A DNA stretch of 64,000 nucleotides, from positions 257,894-321,893 of the forward strand of contig NZ_LMUR01000020.1 of assembly GCF_009765825.1 (NCBI RefSeq). Direction: 5' to 3'. Position numbers and translations under genes: made by a program. Numbering within the stretch: the stretch's first letter is position 1; every line of letters starts with the position of its first letter. Shown piece by piece: positions 24,535 to 33,382 of the stretch. This DNA comes from Granulicella sp. L60. GTDB lineage: Bacteria; Acidobacteriota; Terriglobia; Terriglobales; Acidobacteriaceae. Below the pieces are notes generated by a model that worked only from the letters and a program-made list of their open reading frames with translations, made no database searches and was not told the origin of the DNA.

Positions 24535-25725
24535 TTACCTCGCGTCTGCGATCCTAGTTGGGCTGTCCTCTCCGCGCAACCTGTTCGGCGGCTCGGCGTA
24601 CTCCTTCAGACGGCGGAGGGTCAGCAAGGATGCTGTTGGGGGTAGCTTTTCGGACTCGGCGCGAAGGTTGGACCATGTCTCCTCGGGCATGGCGGAGAAG
24701 ACCTCGACGATCCGGGGGTCGAACTGCCTTCCTGCGCAGCGTACGATCTCTGCCACTGCGGCGGCGAAGCTCGTTCCTCTGCGGTAGGGGCGGTCGGAGG
24801 TGATCGCGTCCAGGGTGTCGGCGATGGCGAAGATGCGGGCTCCAAGCGGGATCTCTTCGCCTTGCAGGCCTCTTGGGTAACCATTGCCGTCGAACTGCTC
24901 CTGGTGGCTGTAGACGATCTCGGCGGCCTCGCGGAGGAAGGGAATCTTGCTGACCATCTCGTAGCCGCGCTGGCAATGTTCCCGCATGATCGCCATCTCC
25001 TCTGTGTCTAATCTGCCTGGTTTGAGGAGGATGTTGTCCGGCGTGGCGATCTTGCCGATGTCGTGGAGGAAGGCTCCGCGAGCGATGACGCGAAGCTCTT
25101 CGTCCTCCAGACCCATGGCCTGGGCGAGGACGATGGTGTAGGCGGTGACGCGTCTGGAGTGGCCTTCAGTCTCTTCATCGCGTAGGTCGAGGGCTGCGCC
25201 CATGGCTTCGAGCGTGATGTCGTAGCTGCGTTCGAGGTCCTGCATGGTGGAGCGTAGACGCCCGGTTCTGGCGGAGACGATGGCTTCGAGGTTGTGGCGG
25301 TAGATGGTGTTTTGTTTGCGGAGGCGTCCGTGTTCGAGGGCACGCATGACGATGCTTTGCAGCTCGGAGTACACGAATGGCTTGAGGAGGTAGTCGATTG
25401 CGCCGCGGCGGAAGGCATTGGTGACGACGTGGATGTCGTTAATTGCGGAGAAGATGACGACAGGCATGCCGGGGTGGTCGAGGCAGATCTGATCGAGTAG
25501 CGTGAGGCCGTCGGTGCCGGGCATCATGACGTCGGAGAGGATGAGGTCGTAGTCGGGATCTTGCTGGAGCTGGGTGATGGCGTCTTCTGCGCTGGCGACG
25601 ATGGTTGCGGTGTAGCCGCTGCGTTCGAGCATGGCTGCTACGACGGTTCGTACGGTCTCTTCGTCGTCGACGACGAGGATGCGTTCCTTTTGCCCGCGTT
25701 GGTGTGGGCTGGGTTCGTGTGGCAT
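24535..25725 (-). CDS. Response regulator with HD-GYP domain (RpfG-like c-di-GMP phosphodiesterase)
   Basis: 396 residues. The receiver domain covers about 17-130 (VVDDEETVR; phospho-acceptor Asp in LILSDVMMPG). A helical linker leads to the HD-GYP domain at about 180-350, with HSRRV, FLHDIGKI (the HD pair), REHCQRGYEM, YSHQEQFDGNGYPRGL (the GYP motif) and IADTLDAIT. All usual metal ligands are visible, so it is probably an active c-di-GMP hydrolase. The ATG at 25725 starts the recognisable protein. The frame stays open to 26115, but that part is a Pro/Lys/His-rich translation of a G/T-rich repeat and is not credible protein. The partner kinase is unknown. Confidence 0.92.
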   Translation of the reverse strand: MPHEPSPHQRGQKERILVVDDEETVRTVVAAMLERSGYTATIVASAEDAITQLQQDPDYDLILSDVMMPGTDGLTLLDQICLDHPGMPVVIFSAINDIHVVTNAFRRGAIDYLLKPFVYSELQSIVMRALEHGRLRKQNTIYRHNLEAIVSARTGRLRSTMQDLERSYDITLEAMGAALDLRDEETEGHSRRVTAYTIVLAQAMGLEDEELRVIARGAFLHDIGKIATPDNILLKPGRLDTEEMAIMREHCQRGYEMVSKIPFLREAAEIVYSHQEQFDGNGYPRGLQGEEIPLGARIFAIADTLDAITSDRPYRRGTSFAAAVAEIVRCAGRQFDPRIVEVFSAMPEETWSNLRAESEKLPPTASLLTLRRLKEYAEPPNRLRGEDSPTRIADAR

Positions 25726-25749
25726 GGGTTTCGCCGTCTCTGGTGACTC

Positions 25750-26050
25750 TATCGGCGGTTTGGAGGATTGGGTGAGGGTTCGGCGGGGGGAGTTTTTTGC
25801 GAAAAAAGTTGGGCGTGGTGGAGGGTGAGGAATTGGTGAGTTTGTGGGTGTTTTTGGAGGGTGTTTTGGAAAAGTGGGAGTTTTGGGATGGTTTTTTGCT
25901 GGTGAGTTGTGGTGGTTAGCGTGGTGGATGTGGTTGGCTGCGGGTTGGTTTTGGGGAGGCGAAAAGTACGCCATGGATTTTGGGTTTATTTTTCGAGGTC
26001 GCTTTTTAAGCGGGGAGATATCGCGGTGGAGCTTGTTCAGGAGGAAAGGA
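25750..26050. repeat. Strand-asymmetric G/T-rich intergenic block
   Basis: For about 200-250 bases the plus strand is almost free of C and dominated by G and T, with recurring GGTGGTT-, GTGGTGGATG- and GGGTGTTTTTGG-like words and A/T runs. It leads into the upstream region of the HD-GYP regulator. Similar skewed blocks are common between genes in Terriglobia genomes (recollection, not checked). No gene is supported. Confidence 0.5.
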
Positions 26051-26152
26051 GTACAGGCAACGGCAAAAGCGACGGCAATATTTAGTCGCTTCGGCTTCGC
26101 CTTTCGTTCCGGCATTCGGCAGAGTGGATGCCGCTTTGCGGCGGGGGGAGAC

Positions 26153-26299
26153 GCGAGGCTGAAGCCTCGCTGTACCTAGCTGCAAGGCAAAAGCAAAGGC
26201 AAAAGCAGATCCCTACGGGATGACAACCAAAAGGGCAAACAACAGCAGCGGCAACAACAGCAACAGCGGCAACAACAGCAGATCTCTACGGGATGACAA
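26153..26299. repeat. Hairpin, direct repeats and CAA/GCA microsatellite
   Basis: The perfect hairpin GCGAGGC-TGAA-GCCTCGC (26153-26170) is followed by AAGGCAAAAGC tandem copies (26184-26208). GCAGATCCCTACGGGATGAC follows at 26205-26224, then a run of CAACAACAGC units, and a second copy of the 22-base element with one mismatch at 26278-26299. The TACGGGATGAC word is a likely dispersed acidobacterial repeat. No gene lies between 25726 and 26402. Confidence 0.65.
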
Positions 26300-26402
26300 A
26301 ACACTGTGGGAGGGATTGCCGCGCAAACGTCAAAAACACTTCACTAAACGTTGAGAATAGTACGCGAGCGTTGAAGGTTGAATTGATTCGCCCAGGTTCA
26401 GC

Positions 26403-27371
26403 TCAGATGGTTATGGGCGGAGGAACCTGGATTTCAACGTCATTGAGGTCGCGATCTCCGACGGTTATCTCTACGGATGCAAACTGCTTGATTCTCCGCG
26501 TGCGACCGTCTGGTTGGCGTGAGGCCATCTCGCAGACGACAAGTCTGTGGCGGCCTGGCTGCGCGTGACCTTCAAAGGTGCCATCGGCATTCACCTTAGC
26601 TCCTGCGCTGCCGAAGTCGTCTAACATTCCCACGAGCCGAGTGAAAAAGACATAGCTGGTGGTTAAGTCTTCAGGCAGAGCGCCGGTTAATCTTCCTCTA
26701 ACGATTCGCCAGATTGGGCGGGGAATGCGTACTTCGAGGTTGTTCAGGGTTTGCGCGGTCTGGAGATCGAAGGGGTGAGCGCAGTTTATGTGCGGGGCAT
26801 TGGGATAGAGAAAATCGAAGGTTCGTTGTTGCATCTCCCGGGGAGTTGCTCGAGAGGGGGCGCTGGCTGAAGGTCTTTGCAGGATGCCGGCAAAACGCAG
26901 GAAGTAGCGGCCAGCATGAAGCGGCGGGGAGGAGAAGTTTCCGTCCTGAGCTACGTCGTGGTCGCCGGAGTCGCTGATAAAGCCTGATCTTTCTCTTCGG
27001 GTGCCTTCGCGCATTAAAGTCATATGGCTGCGGTGTGGAGGACGTCCCTCTTCGTCAAGGATCAGTCCTTTGATGAAGGCGCCGGGTGTTACAGCGATCT
27101 CCAGGTTCTCGATCGTCTGTCCCTCGGCCAAGATGAGATTGCGATAGAGAGGGGCATAACGTTTGTCGTAGACGCCCAGGTTGTACTCACCCGTTGGCAG
27201 GGAGATGAAGGCGAAGCGTCCGCTGTCGTCTGTTTGGGTGAGGCTCTCTCCGAGTACTCCATGGCGGGTCAGGCCGAGTTCTGAAGATGGGACGATTTCG
27301 CGTGTGATGGTATCTATCAGGTCGCCGCTGATCTTTCCATTCCTTAGGCCATCCATCGCGCCATTCATCAC
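26403..27371 (-). CDS. Carboxypeptidase-regulatory-like (beta-sandwich) domain protein
   Basis: 322 residues. The first half contains CarboxypepD_reg-type stretches (GKISGDLIDTITREIV, then DDSGRFAFISLPTGEYNLGVYD and GAFIKGLILDEEGRPP), and two further Ig-like repeats follow (DGNFSSPPLHAGRYFLRF; NADGTFEGHAQPGRHRLVV). Such repeats occur in exported acidobacterial proteins and in TonB receptors. Here no signal peptide is visible: the frame starts directly in the first domain, only 55 bases from the glmU stop. Either the true N-terminus is missing or the protein is cytosolic. Function unknown. Confidence 0.65.
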   Translation of the reverse strand: MMNGAMDGLRNGKISGDLIDTITREIVPSSELGLTRHGVLGESLTQTDDSGRFAFISLPTGEYNLGVYDKRYAPLYRNLILAEGQTIENLEIAVTPGAFIKGLILDEEGRPPHRSHMTLMREGTRRERSGFISDSGDHDVAQDGNFSSPPLHAGRYFLRFAGILQRPSASAPSRATPREMQQRTFDFLYPNAPHINCAHPFDLQTAQTLNNLEVRIPRPIWRIVRGRLTGALPEDLTTSYVFFTRLVGMLDDFGSAGAKVNADGTFEGHAQPGRHRLVVCEMASRQPDGRTRRIKQFASVEITVGDRDLNDVEIQVPPPITI

Positions 27372-27425
27372 GAGTCTCCGATCTGATTCGGTCGATTTAG
27401 ATTGAGAGCCTCGGTTGAGCTTTGA

Positions 27426-28880
27426 TTATCGGCTCTGGTTGGTGGGTTCGGTTTCGTTGGAGGTGGGTTTGTTTTGGGTGGCGGACTTTCGGGCGGCGAC
27501 CCAGCCGGGTTTGGTGGTTTGGCGTGCGCGGCCGAGTGCGAGGGCGCCTTCGGGGACGTCTTCGGTGATGCTGCTGCCGGCGGCGATGTATGCTCCGGCA
27601 CCGATGGTGACGGGGGCGACGAGGGTGGAGTCGGAGCCGATGAAGGCACCGTCGCCGATGGTGGTGAGGTGCTTGTGGACGCCGTCGTAGTTGCAGGTGA
27701 TGGCTCCGGCGCCGATGTTGACGCCTGCGCCGATGATGGTGTCGCCGAGATAGTTGAGGTGGTTGGCCTTGGAACCTTTGCCGAGGGTGGCTTTTTTGGT
27801 CTCGACGAAGTTGCCGACGTGCGCGCCTTCGCCGATGTTGCTCTCGGGACGCAGGTGAGCGTAGGGGCCGAGGATGGCGTTGCCGGCGACGGTGGAGCTG
27901 TCGAGGATGCAGCCGTTGCGGACGAGGACGTTGTCGCCGAGGTGTGAGTTCTGGATGACGGAGTAGGAGCGGATGCGGGAGTCGGAACCGATGGTGGTGG
28001 CGCCGAGGAGCTGGACGTAGGGCTCGATGACGGTGTCGGGGCCGATGGAGACTTCGGCGTCGATGACGCAGGTTTCGGGGCGGAAGATGGTGACGCCCTG
28101 GGCCATGAGGCGGTGGGCGGTGGCGAGGCGCATGGCAGCGTCGAGGTGCATCATCTCGGCGATGGTGTTGGCTCCGAGGACTTCGTCTACGGAGTCGGCT
28201 TTGACTGCGACGACGCGGCGGCCGTCGGCTACGAGCATGGCGGCGACGTCGGTGAGGTAGAACTCGCAGTGGGCGTTGTTGGTGGTGAGGGCGTCGAGTT
28301 TGGCGAAGAGGGCGGCGGTGTCGAAGCAGTAGATGCCGGAGTTGATCTCGGGTGCGCTGAGCTGGTCGGGGCTGAGAGATTTTTGTTCGACGATGGCGGT
28401 GACTTCGGGCTGGCCTTCGGCCTTGCGAATGACGCGGCCGTAGCCGGTGGGGTTGGGCGGGACGGCGGTGAGGATGGTCATGGCGGCGTGTTCGCGGAGG
28501 TGGGTGTCGCGAAGGGAGGCGATGGTCTCGGGGCGGATGAGGGGGACGTCGCCGGAGAGGACGATGAGGTGGGCGGGGAGGGTGGTGCCGGAGAGCTCGA
28601 AGAAGGCTTTGAGCATCTGGATGGCGTGGCCGGTGCCGCGCTGCTCGGGCTGGGGGACGAACTGGACGCCGGTGGAGGCTACGGCGGCGCGTACGCGGTC
28701 GGCTTCGTGGCCGATGATGCAGAAGATGTGGTCCGCGGGGACGGCGGTGCGGGCGGCGGCGATGACGTGGAGCAGGAGGGCGCGTCCGCCGATCTCGTGG
28801 AGGACTTTGGGGCGTTTGCTTTTGAGCCGGGTGCCTTTGCCTGCGGCCATGATGGCGATGGCGAGTTGGTTAGAGTCCAT
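27426..28880 (-). CDS. glmU: Bifunctional UDP-N-acetylglucosamine pyrophosphorylase / glucosamine-1-phosphate N-acetyltransferase
   Basis: Makes UDP-GlcNAc for peptidoglycan and LPS. The N-terminal nucleotidyltransferase carries AIMAAGKGTRLKSKRPKVLH (residues 8-27), QRGTGHA near 85 and the metal ligand in SGDVPL near 111. The C-terminal left-handed beta-helix carries the acetyltransferase with FVETKKATLGKGSKANHL and the catalytic His in NYDGVHKH. At 484 residues it is 25-30 longer than E. coli GlmU because of a polar Thr/Asn-rich tail. The ATG at 28880 begins the family sequence; the frame is open to 29156 but overlaps the TetR gene there. Confidence 0.95.
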   Translation of the reverse strand: MDSNQLAIAIMAAGKGTRLKSKRPKVLHEIGGRALLLHVIAAARTAVPADHIFCIIGHEADRVRAAVASTGVQFVPQPEQRGTGHAIQMLKAFFELSGTTLPAHLIVLSGDVPLIRPETIASLRDTHLREHAAMTILTAVPPNPTGYGRVIRKAEGQPEVTAIVEQKSLSPDQLSAPEINSGIYCFDTAALFAKLDALTTNNAHCEFYLTDVAAMLVADGRRVVAVKADSVDEVLGANTIAEMMHLDAAMRLATAHRLMAQGVTIFRPETCVIDAEVSIGPDTVIEPYVQLLGATTIGSDSRIRSYSVIQNSHLGDNVLVRNGCILDSSTVAGNAILGPYAHLRPESNIGEGAHVGNFVETKKATLGKGSKANHLNYLGDTIIGAGVNIGAGAITCNYDGVHKHLTTIGDGAFIGSDSTLVAPVTIGAGAYIAAGSSITEDVPEGALALGRARQTTKPGWVAARKSATQNKPTSNETEPTNQSR

Positions 28881-28944
28881 AGATCCATATCGTCTCATGG
28901 GTGGTTTTGGATCGGTAGGGTAGGGTGCAAGAGTGTGCGAGTTT

Positions 28945-29631
28945 TCATCTTCGATCGGGGCTGCGGCTTCGCTTGGTGGGTTTGGCTGAGGGTGTGTCGT
29001 GGGCATGCGTGTCGGCGCCTCGGAGGATGAGGTCGAGGCCTTCTTTGAAGCGGCGGTCGAAGTGGTCGAAGAGGATGGGGCCGCTTTGGCTGTGGATAGG
29101 GAACTTCTTTGGGTCGAAGAGGGCTTGGCGTTTTTTGAGATCGTACTTTGGCTCACGCTCTCCGGGTTTTGGATAGACGGCTTGTTCTTCGGTGGTGAAG
29201 CTGATGGTGTAGCTGTAGACGGTGCTGAGAAGAACGACGGTCTCGCGGATGGTGAAGCCTTCTTCGCGGAGATGGGCTCCGATGGTTTCGGTGATCTCTA
29301 TGAAAAGGGCGTTGGTCAGGCGAGTTCCTGCGACCATGCGCGCGCCGTCTCGATAGGAGAGGAGGATCTTTCGCAGACCATGGCCGAAGGTCGCGGCCCA
29401 GATGCGCCAGGGCGAGGACTTTCGGGTGGGCATGAGGGAGGCGGGATCGATGGTGAGGAGGGTGGTGGCCATCTCGTCGATCAGCTCTTCTTTGCTCTTG
29501 AAGTGCCAGTAGAGGGTGGGTGCCTGGATCTTCAGTTCGGTGGCGAGCCGTCGGAGGGTGAGTTGCTCTAGTCCAACGTCGTCGAGGAGCGCGAGGGCTG
29601 CGAGGACGACCTTCTGGCGATCCACTTTCAT
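28945..29631 (-). CDS. TetR-family regulator (TetR_C class)
   Basis: 228 residues. N-terminal helix-turn-helix (ALALLDDVGLEQLTLRRLA, then IQAPTLYWHFKSKEELID), closest to the tetracycline-repressor subgroup, which regulates efflux or oxidoreductase genes with a drug-like ligand. It is divergent from the oxidoreductase gene at 29706, with 74 bases between start codons, so that gene is the likely target. Within the gap, CTAACATTGTTAG-like symmetry near 29660-29673 could be the operator. That target gene is frameshifted in this sequence. Confidence 0.88.
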   Translation of the reverse strand: MKVDRQKVVLAALALLDDVGLEQLTLRRLATELKIQAPTLYWHFKSKEELIDEMATTLLTIDPASLMPTRKSSPWRIWAATFGHGLRKILLSYRDGARMVAGTRLTNALFIEITETIGAHLREEGFTIRETVVLLSTVYSYTISFTTEEQAVYPKPGEREPKYDLKKRQALFDPKKFPIHSQSGPILFDHFDRRFKEGLDLILRGADTHAHDTPSAKPTKRSRSPDRR

Positions 29632-29705
29632 GTGTCCAGCATAGCAACTTGCAAATCAAAATCTAACATTGTTAGATTTATTTAAGAAGTGACAGGAGGT
29701 AGGCG

Positions 29706-30664
29706 ATGAAGGCAGCGATGGTGAGTGGAGCGAATCAGACACCGGTGTATGGCGACTTTAGAGAGCCTGTCGTTGAAGCGGGACAAGAATTGATTACCGT
29801 GCGTGCTTCGGCGCTCACGCATGCGACGCGGGGCTGGCGTCGGGATCGCACTATAGCGCTTCGGGTGCGTTTCCTATGATTGTCGGGATGGATGGCGTGG
29901 GCACAACCGAGAGTGGGCGGCGTGTGTTTTTTGTGATGTCTCAGGCTCCGTTTGGCGGTATGGCGGAGAAGACGGTGGTCGCGGCGCAGAGGTGTGTTCC
30001 TCTGCCGGATGAGGTGGATGATGTGACGGCGGCGGCGATTGCGAATCCGGGATTGTCATCGGTGGCGGCTCTGAAGTTGCGGGCGGGATTCAAGGCGGGG
30101 GAGACGGTCTTTGTAAATGGAGCGACAGGGACTGCGGGCAAGCTTGCGGTGCAGATGGCGCGGTTTATGGGGGCGAAGAAGGTGATTGCGACGGGGCGCG
30201 ATGCGGCGGTGCTTCGGCAGGTTGCGGGCTTTGGGGCTGACGTCACGATTGATCTGACGGGTGAGCCGAAGGAGTTGGAGGAGGCGGTGGCGGAGCAGTT
30301 CAGGGGAGATGGCGTCGATGTGGTGCTCGACTATCTGTATGGGGAGAGGGCTGAGATGCTGCTTACGACGATTGCAAAGAACTACAAGAGTCCTAAGCCG
30401 CTTCGGTATGTGGTGATCGGCGGTGGGAGTGGTCAGGAGATTACGTTGCCGTCGGCTGTGCTGCGGGCTGTGCCGGTGATGTTGATGGGGAGTGGTTTGG
30501 GTAGCGTGCCGTTCAGGGATCTCGTTGGTGCGGTGAATGATGTGATGCAGGCGGTTGTTCCTGCAAAGTTGCAGATCGAGACGAGGGTTGTTCCGCTTGC
30601 CGATGTTGAGAAGACTTGGAACGCAGACGTTGGTAAAGCGCGGGTGGTCTTCGTCGTTCGGTGA
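29706..30664 (+). pseudogene. Quinone oxidoreductase-like MDR gene with a frameshift
   Basis: ATG at 29706 with AGGAGG upstream starts MKAAMVSGANQTPVYGDF, the expected N-terminus of a medium-chain dehydrogenase. The frame runs to RASALTHATRG and then stops at 29877. From about 29834 the correct sequence continues in another frame (LASGSHYSASGAFPMIVGMD) through the NAD(P)-binding VNGATGTAGKLAVQMA to the normal end. One base is missing near 29833. Restoring it gives a protein of about 319 residues. The defect could be a true inactivating deletion or a sequencing error in a GGGG run. The gene is divergent from, and presumably controlled by, the TetR gene. Confidence 0.82.
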
Positions 30665-30724
30665 TGGCGAAGGCAGACGTACGCGTTGGGAGTTTTTCTA
30701 GTTCATGTTTCTGGATGCTGGTTA

Positions 30725-31642
30725 TCAGGCTTCTGGTTCGTGGAGCCATTGCAGGGGGCGCGGGCGGAAGTTGAGGGTCTTCCTGGCTTTTTCGTTGGAG
30801 GCTCCGCGAAGTTTTGTGGAGTAGTACACGGCGTCCGGGCCTGCGACCATGCGGGCCATGACTTCGGGGACAGTTGATGGCGGTGGGGCGCCTACCCATT
30901 TGGCGAATGGGGGTAGCCAGCGGCTGACGGGTGAGGGGTCGTCGTCCACGATGTTGTAGATGCCGGGTTCGGCGGTGAGTGCGGCGACGGTGGCGATGGC
31001 GGCGTCTTCGATGTGGACGAACGACCATACTCCCTGGGCCTGACCGACGAGCGGGAACTGCTTTTTGCGAACCTGGTCGGCGGCGCCGCCTTCCGGGTGA
31101 TACCAGGTGTTTGGGCCGTAGAAGAAGCCGTAGCGAAGGGAGACGCCTTCCATGGGGTTGGAGTTGAGGATTCTGGCTTCCAGGTCGGCGTAGGTTTGTG
31201 CGCTTGCGGCGACGCCTGGGGTGGCGTCGGTTGCGAGACCTACGGATTCGTCTGCGAGGCCTTCGCCAGGGTGGAGGAAGAAGCCGCTGGATTGCTGGAT
31301 GTAGCGACGGACTCCGCAGGCCTGGGCGGCGCGGTGGAGGTTGCCGCCTCCTTCTAGGCGAAGTTTGCGGTCGCCGGGGGCGTACTTGGGGAGATCTGCC
31401 GGGTGTTTTGGAAGGGCGGTAAGTTCGTCGATGATGATCTCGGGCTCCGATCGGCGGAGGGCCTGTTCTACCGCGGAGGCGTCGAATGCGTCGGCGATCT
31501 GGGCGGCTGCGCCCTGGTCGGTAAGTCTGCGGGCTCCTGCTTCGGACTGGGTCATGCCGGTGACGGTGTGGCCGTGGCGGATTAGTTCGGCGATCAGAGG
31601 CTGGCCGATCGCTCCGCTTGCTCCTGCGACAAAGATCTTCAT
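30725..31642 (-). CDS. NAD(P)-dependent sugar epimerase/dehydratase-like protein (atypical SDR)
   Basis: 305 residues. The N-terminal nucleotide motif is GASGAIGQPL (GxxGxxG) after KIFVA, followed by a Rossmann fold. SSGFFLHPGEG lies near residue 117, and the SDR Tyr/Lys pair is not in canonical YxxxK form (AQTYADLEARIL and RYGFFYGPNTWY are the candidates). C-terminal YNIVDDDPSPVSRWLP is typical of the extended/NmrA-like group. The substrate is unknown. It converges with the frameshifted oxidoreductase gene (60-base gap) and stands alone. Confidence 0.83.
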   Translation of the reverse strand: MKIFVAGASGAIGQPLIAELIRHGHTVTGMTQSEAGARRLTDQGAAAQIADAFDASAVEQALRRSEPEIIIDELTALPKHPADLPKYAPGDRKLRLEGGGNLHRAAQACGVRRYIQQSSGFFLHPGEGLADESVGLATDATPGVAASAQTYADLEARILNSNPMEGVSLRYGFFYGPNTWYHPEGGAADQVRKKQFPLVGQAQGVWSFVHIEDAAIATVAALTAEPGIYNIVDDDPSPVSRWLPPFAKWVGAPPPSTVPEVMARMVAGPDAVYYSTKLRGASNEKARKTLNFRPRPLQWLHEPEA

Positions 31643-31798
31643 GGGTTTGCTCCTGATTGCGGCGTTGCTGAGGTGACGCGGGTTGCTGTTCCTTTTATCT
31701 TGCGGTGCTTCTTCGATCTACGCGACGGATGTTCGAATCATCGACTGAACGATGTCGAGACTTATTGTCGGCGTTTGCAGGTGTCAATGCCAAGAGGC

Positions 31799-31849
31799 AA
31801 GCTGAGTCCTGACAACGATACGAGAGTTTACGTTGTCAGAACCCAGCTT
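31799..31849. terminator. Large hairpin beyond the M16 protease operon
   Basis: CTGACAACG (31809-31817) pairs perfectly with CGTTGTCAG (31831-31839), and AAGCTG/CAGCTT extends the stem outside a small bulge. It begins 16 bases after the protease stop on the minus strand. There is no clear T-run, so termination efficiency is uncertain. Confidence 0.45.
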
Positions 31850-31864
31850 TGAGTTTTGTTTGCT

Positions 31865-33382
31865 TTATTCGGTGGGCTTGCCGGGAGGGGGCGGGATGGT
31901 GATGTCAACGTTGGTGACCTTGCCGAGGCCGTCGAGTTTCGGTGTGATCTCGGACTCGTTGCCGACGATGACGGTGGCGAGTTTGCTGGTGTCGATGTAC
32001 TTGTTGGCTACGCGGGAGACGTCGGCGGAGGTGACTTTTTCGATGCCGGACTTATACTTCTCGAGTGTGTCGGCGGGGTAGCCGTAGAAGGCGAGGGTGA
32101 CCTGCTCGTTGAGGGTCTTGTCGGGCGAGTCGTAGTGGAAGATGAAGGAGTTGAGGACTTGGTCTTTGGCTTTGCTGAGTTCGGCGGGGGTGGGAGGCTC
32201 GGTTTTGAGGCGGTCGATTTCGGCGAGCAGGGCCTGGGTGGCGGCGACGGTGGTGGCGCTCTTGGTGGCGGCCTGGACGTAGAAGATGCCGGGGTGGTCG
32301 TAGGAGGCGCTGAAGCTGCCGCCGACCTCGTAGGCGAGGCCGAGTTTGGTGCGGACGTTCTGAACGACGCGGGAGCCGAAGCCGCCGGAGAAGATCTCGT
32401 TCATGACGGAGAGGGCGTAGTAGTCGGGGTTGCTGCGTTCGGTGCCAAGGCCGACGATGAGGACGTTGGACTGATCGACGTCGGACTTTTCGACGAAGTT
32501 GACGCCGGGTTTGGGATTGGTGAATGTAACTTTTTCGGATACAAACTTTTTGCCGGCGGGAAGAGACTCGAAGGCGGCGCGGAGTTTGCGCTCCATGTCG
32601 GCGGCGTTGAAGTCGCCGGAGATGGAGACGATGAGGTTGGCAGGGACGACGGTGCGGTCGTGCCATGCTTTGAGATCGTCGAGGGTGACGGAGGCGATGG
32701 TGGCGTATTCGGACTGGCGCGCGTAGGGGTTGTGGGGGCCGTAGGCGATCTGGATGGCCTCGCGGATGGAGATGGCGGAGGCGTCGTCGTTGCGGCGGGA
32801 GATGCTGGTGTAGCTCTGCTCTTTGGCCAGCGTGAGCTTGTCGGCTTTGAAGGTGGGATGGAGGAGGAGGTCGACGGCGGAGGCGAAGACGGTGTCGAAG
32901 TCGCCTTTGAGGCTGGACCAGGTGAGGGTGGTGGAGGCGATGCCGCCGCCGGTTTCGATGGAAGCGGCTTTGGCTTCGAGGACGTCGTCGAGCTTGTCGC
33001 CGTCGATGGTGGCGGTGCCGCTGGTGCGCCAGGTTTCGCCGTAGAGGGAGACGAGGCCGACCTTGTTGTCGGGGACGTCGCGGCTGCCGCCTCGGATGAG
33101 GATGCTGCCGTTGATGAAGGGAAGCTCGTGGTCTTCCTGGAGGAAGATGATGAGGCCGTTGGGAAGTTCGACGCGGCGCGGCTGCGCGGGTTTGAAGGCG
33201 TTGAGCGGTGGGATGGGGATCTTGGTCCACGGCTGCGCGGCGGTGGTGGCTGGCGCGGTGGTCTGCGCGGGGAGTTGGATAGAGGTGAAGAGGATGGGCA
33301 GGGCAACGATTGCTACTGCTGTGAGCGATGCGCGATGGAGTCTGGAGCCTGTGATCGAACGGATGGAGGAGAGAGTCTTCAT
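31865..33382 (-). CDS. M16-family peptidase-like protein, non-catalytic subunit
   Basis: 505 residues with a signal peptide (about 1-38, ending QLPAQ). It has the two M16 half-domains, but the HxxEH zinc site is replaced: the equivalent region reads LVSLYGETWRTSGT. The substrate-binding Arg/Tyr-type segment of M16 C-domains is retained (SGGFGSRVVQNVRTKLGLAYEVG). It is the usual inactive partner of a catalytic M16 subunit, which the upstream gene encodes; the start overlaps that gene's stop by four bases. The pair likely forms a periplasmic peptide-degrading heterodimer. Confidence 0.9.
   Translation of the reverse strand: MKTLSSIRSITGSRLHRASLTAVAIVALPILFTSIQLPAQTTAPATTAAQPWTKIPIPPLNAFKPAQPRRVELPNGLIIFLQEDHELPFINGSILIRGGSRDVPDNKVGLVSLYGETWRTSGTATIDGDKLDDVLEAKAASIETGGGIASTTLTWSSLKGDFDTVFASAVDLLLHPTFKADKLTLAKEQSYTSISRRNDDASAISIREAIQIAYGPHNPYARQSEYATIASVTLDDLKAWHDRTVVPANLIVSISGDFNAADMERKLRAAFESLPAGKKFVSEKVTFTNPKPGVNFVEKSDVDQSNVLIVGLGTERSNPDYYALSVMNEIFSGGFGSRVVQNVRTKLGLAYEVGGSFSASYDHPGIFYVQAATKSATTVAATQALLAEIDRLKTEPPTPAELSKAKDQVLNSFIFHYDSPDKTLNEQVTLAFYGYPADTLEKYKSGIEKVTSADVSRVANKYIDTSKLATVIVGNESEITPKLDGLGKVTNVDITIPPPPGKPTE

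Noticed and set aside
25726-26115. N-terminal extension of the HD-GYP regulator
   Set aside because: The extension encodes Pro/His/Lys-rich sequence from a G/T-skewed intergenic block; the receiver domain begins normally after the ATG at 25725.
26184-26299. Possible CRISPR-like array
   Set aside because: Only two 22-base copies with a low-complexity interval, irregular spacing and no cas genes.
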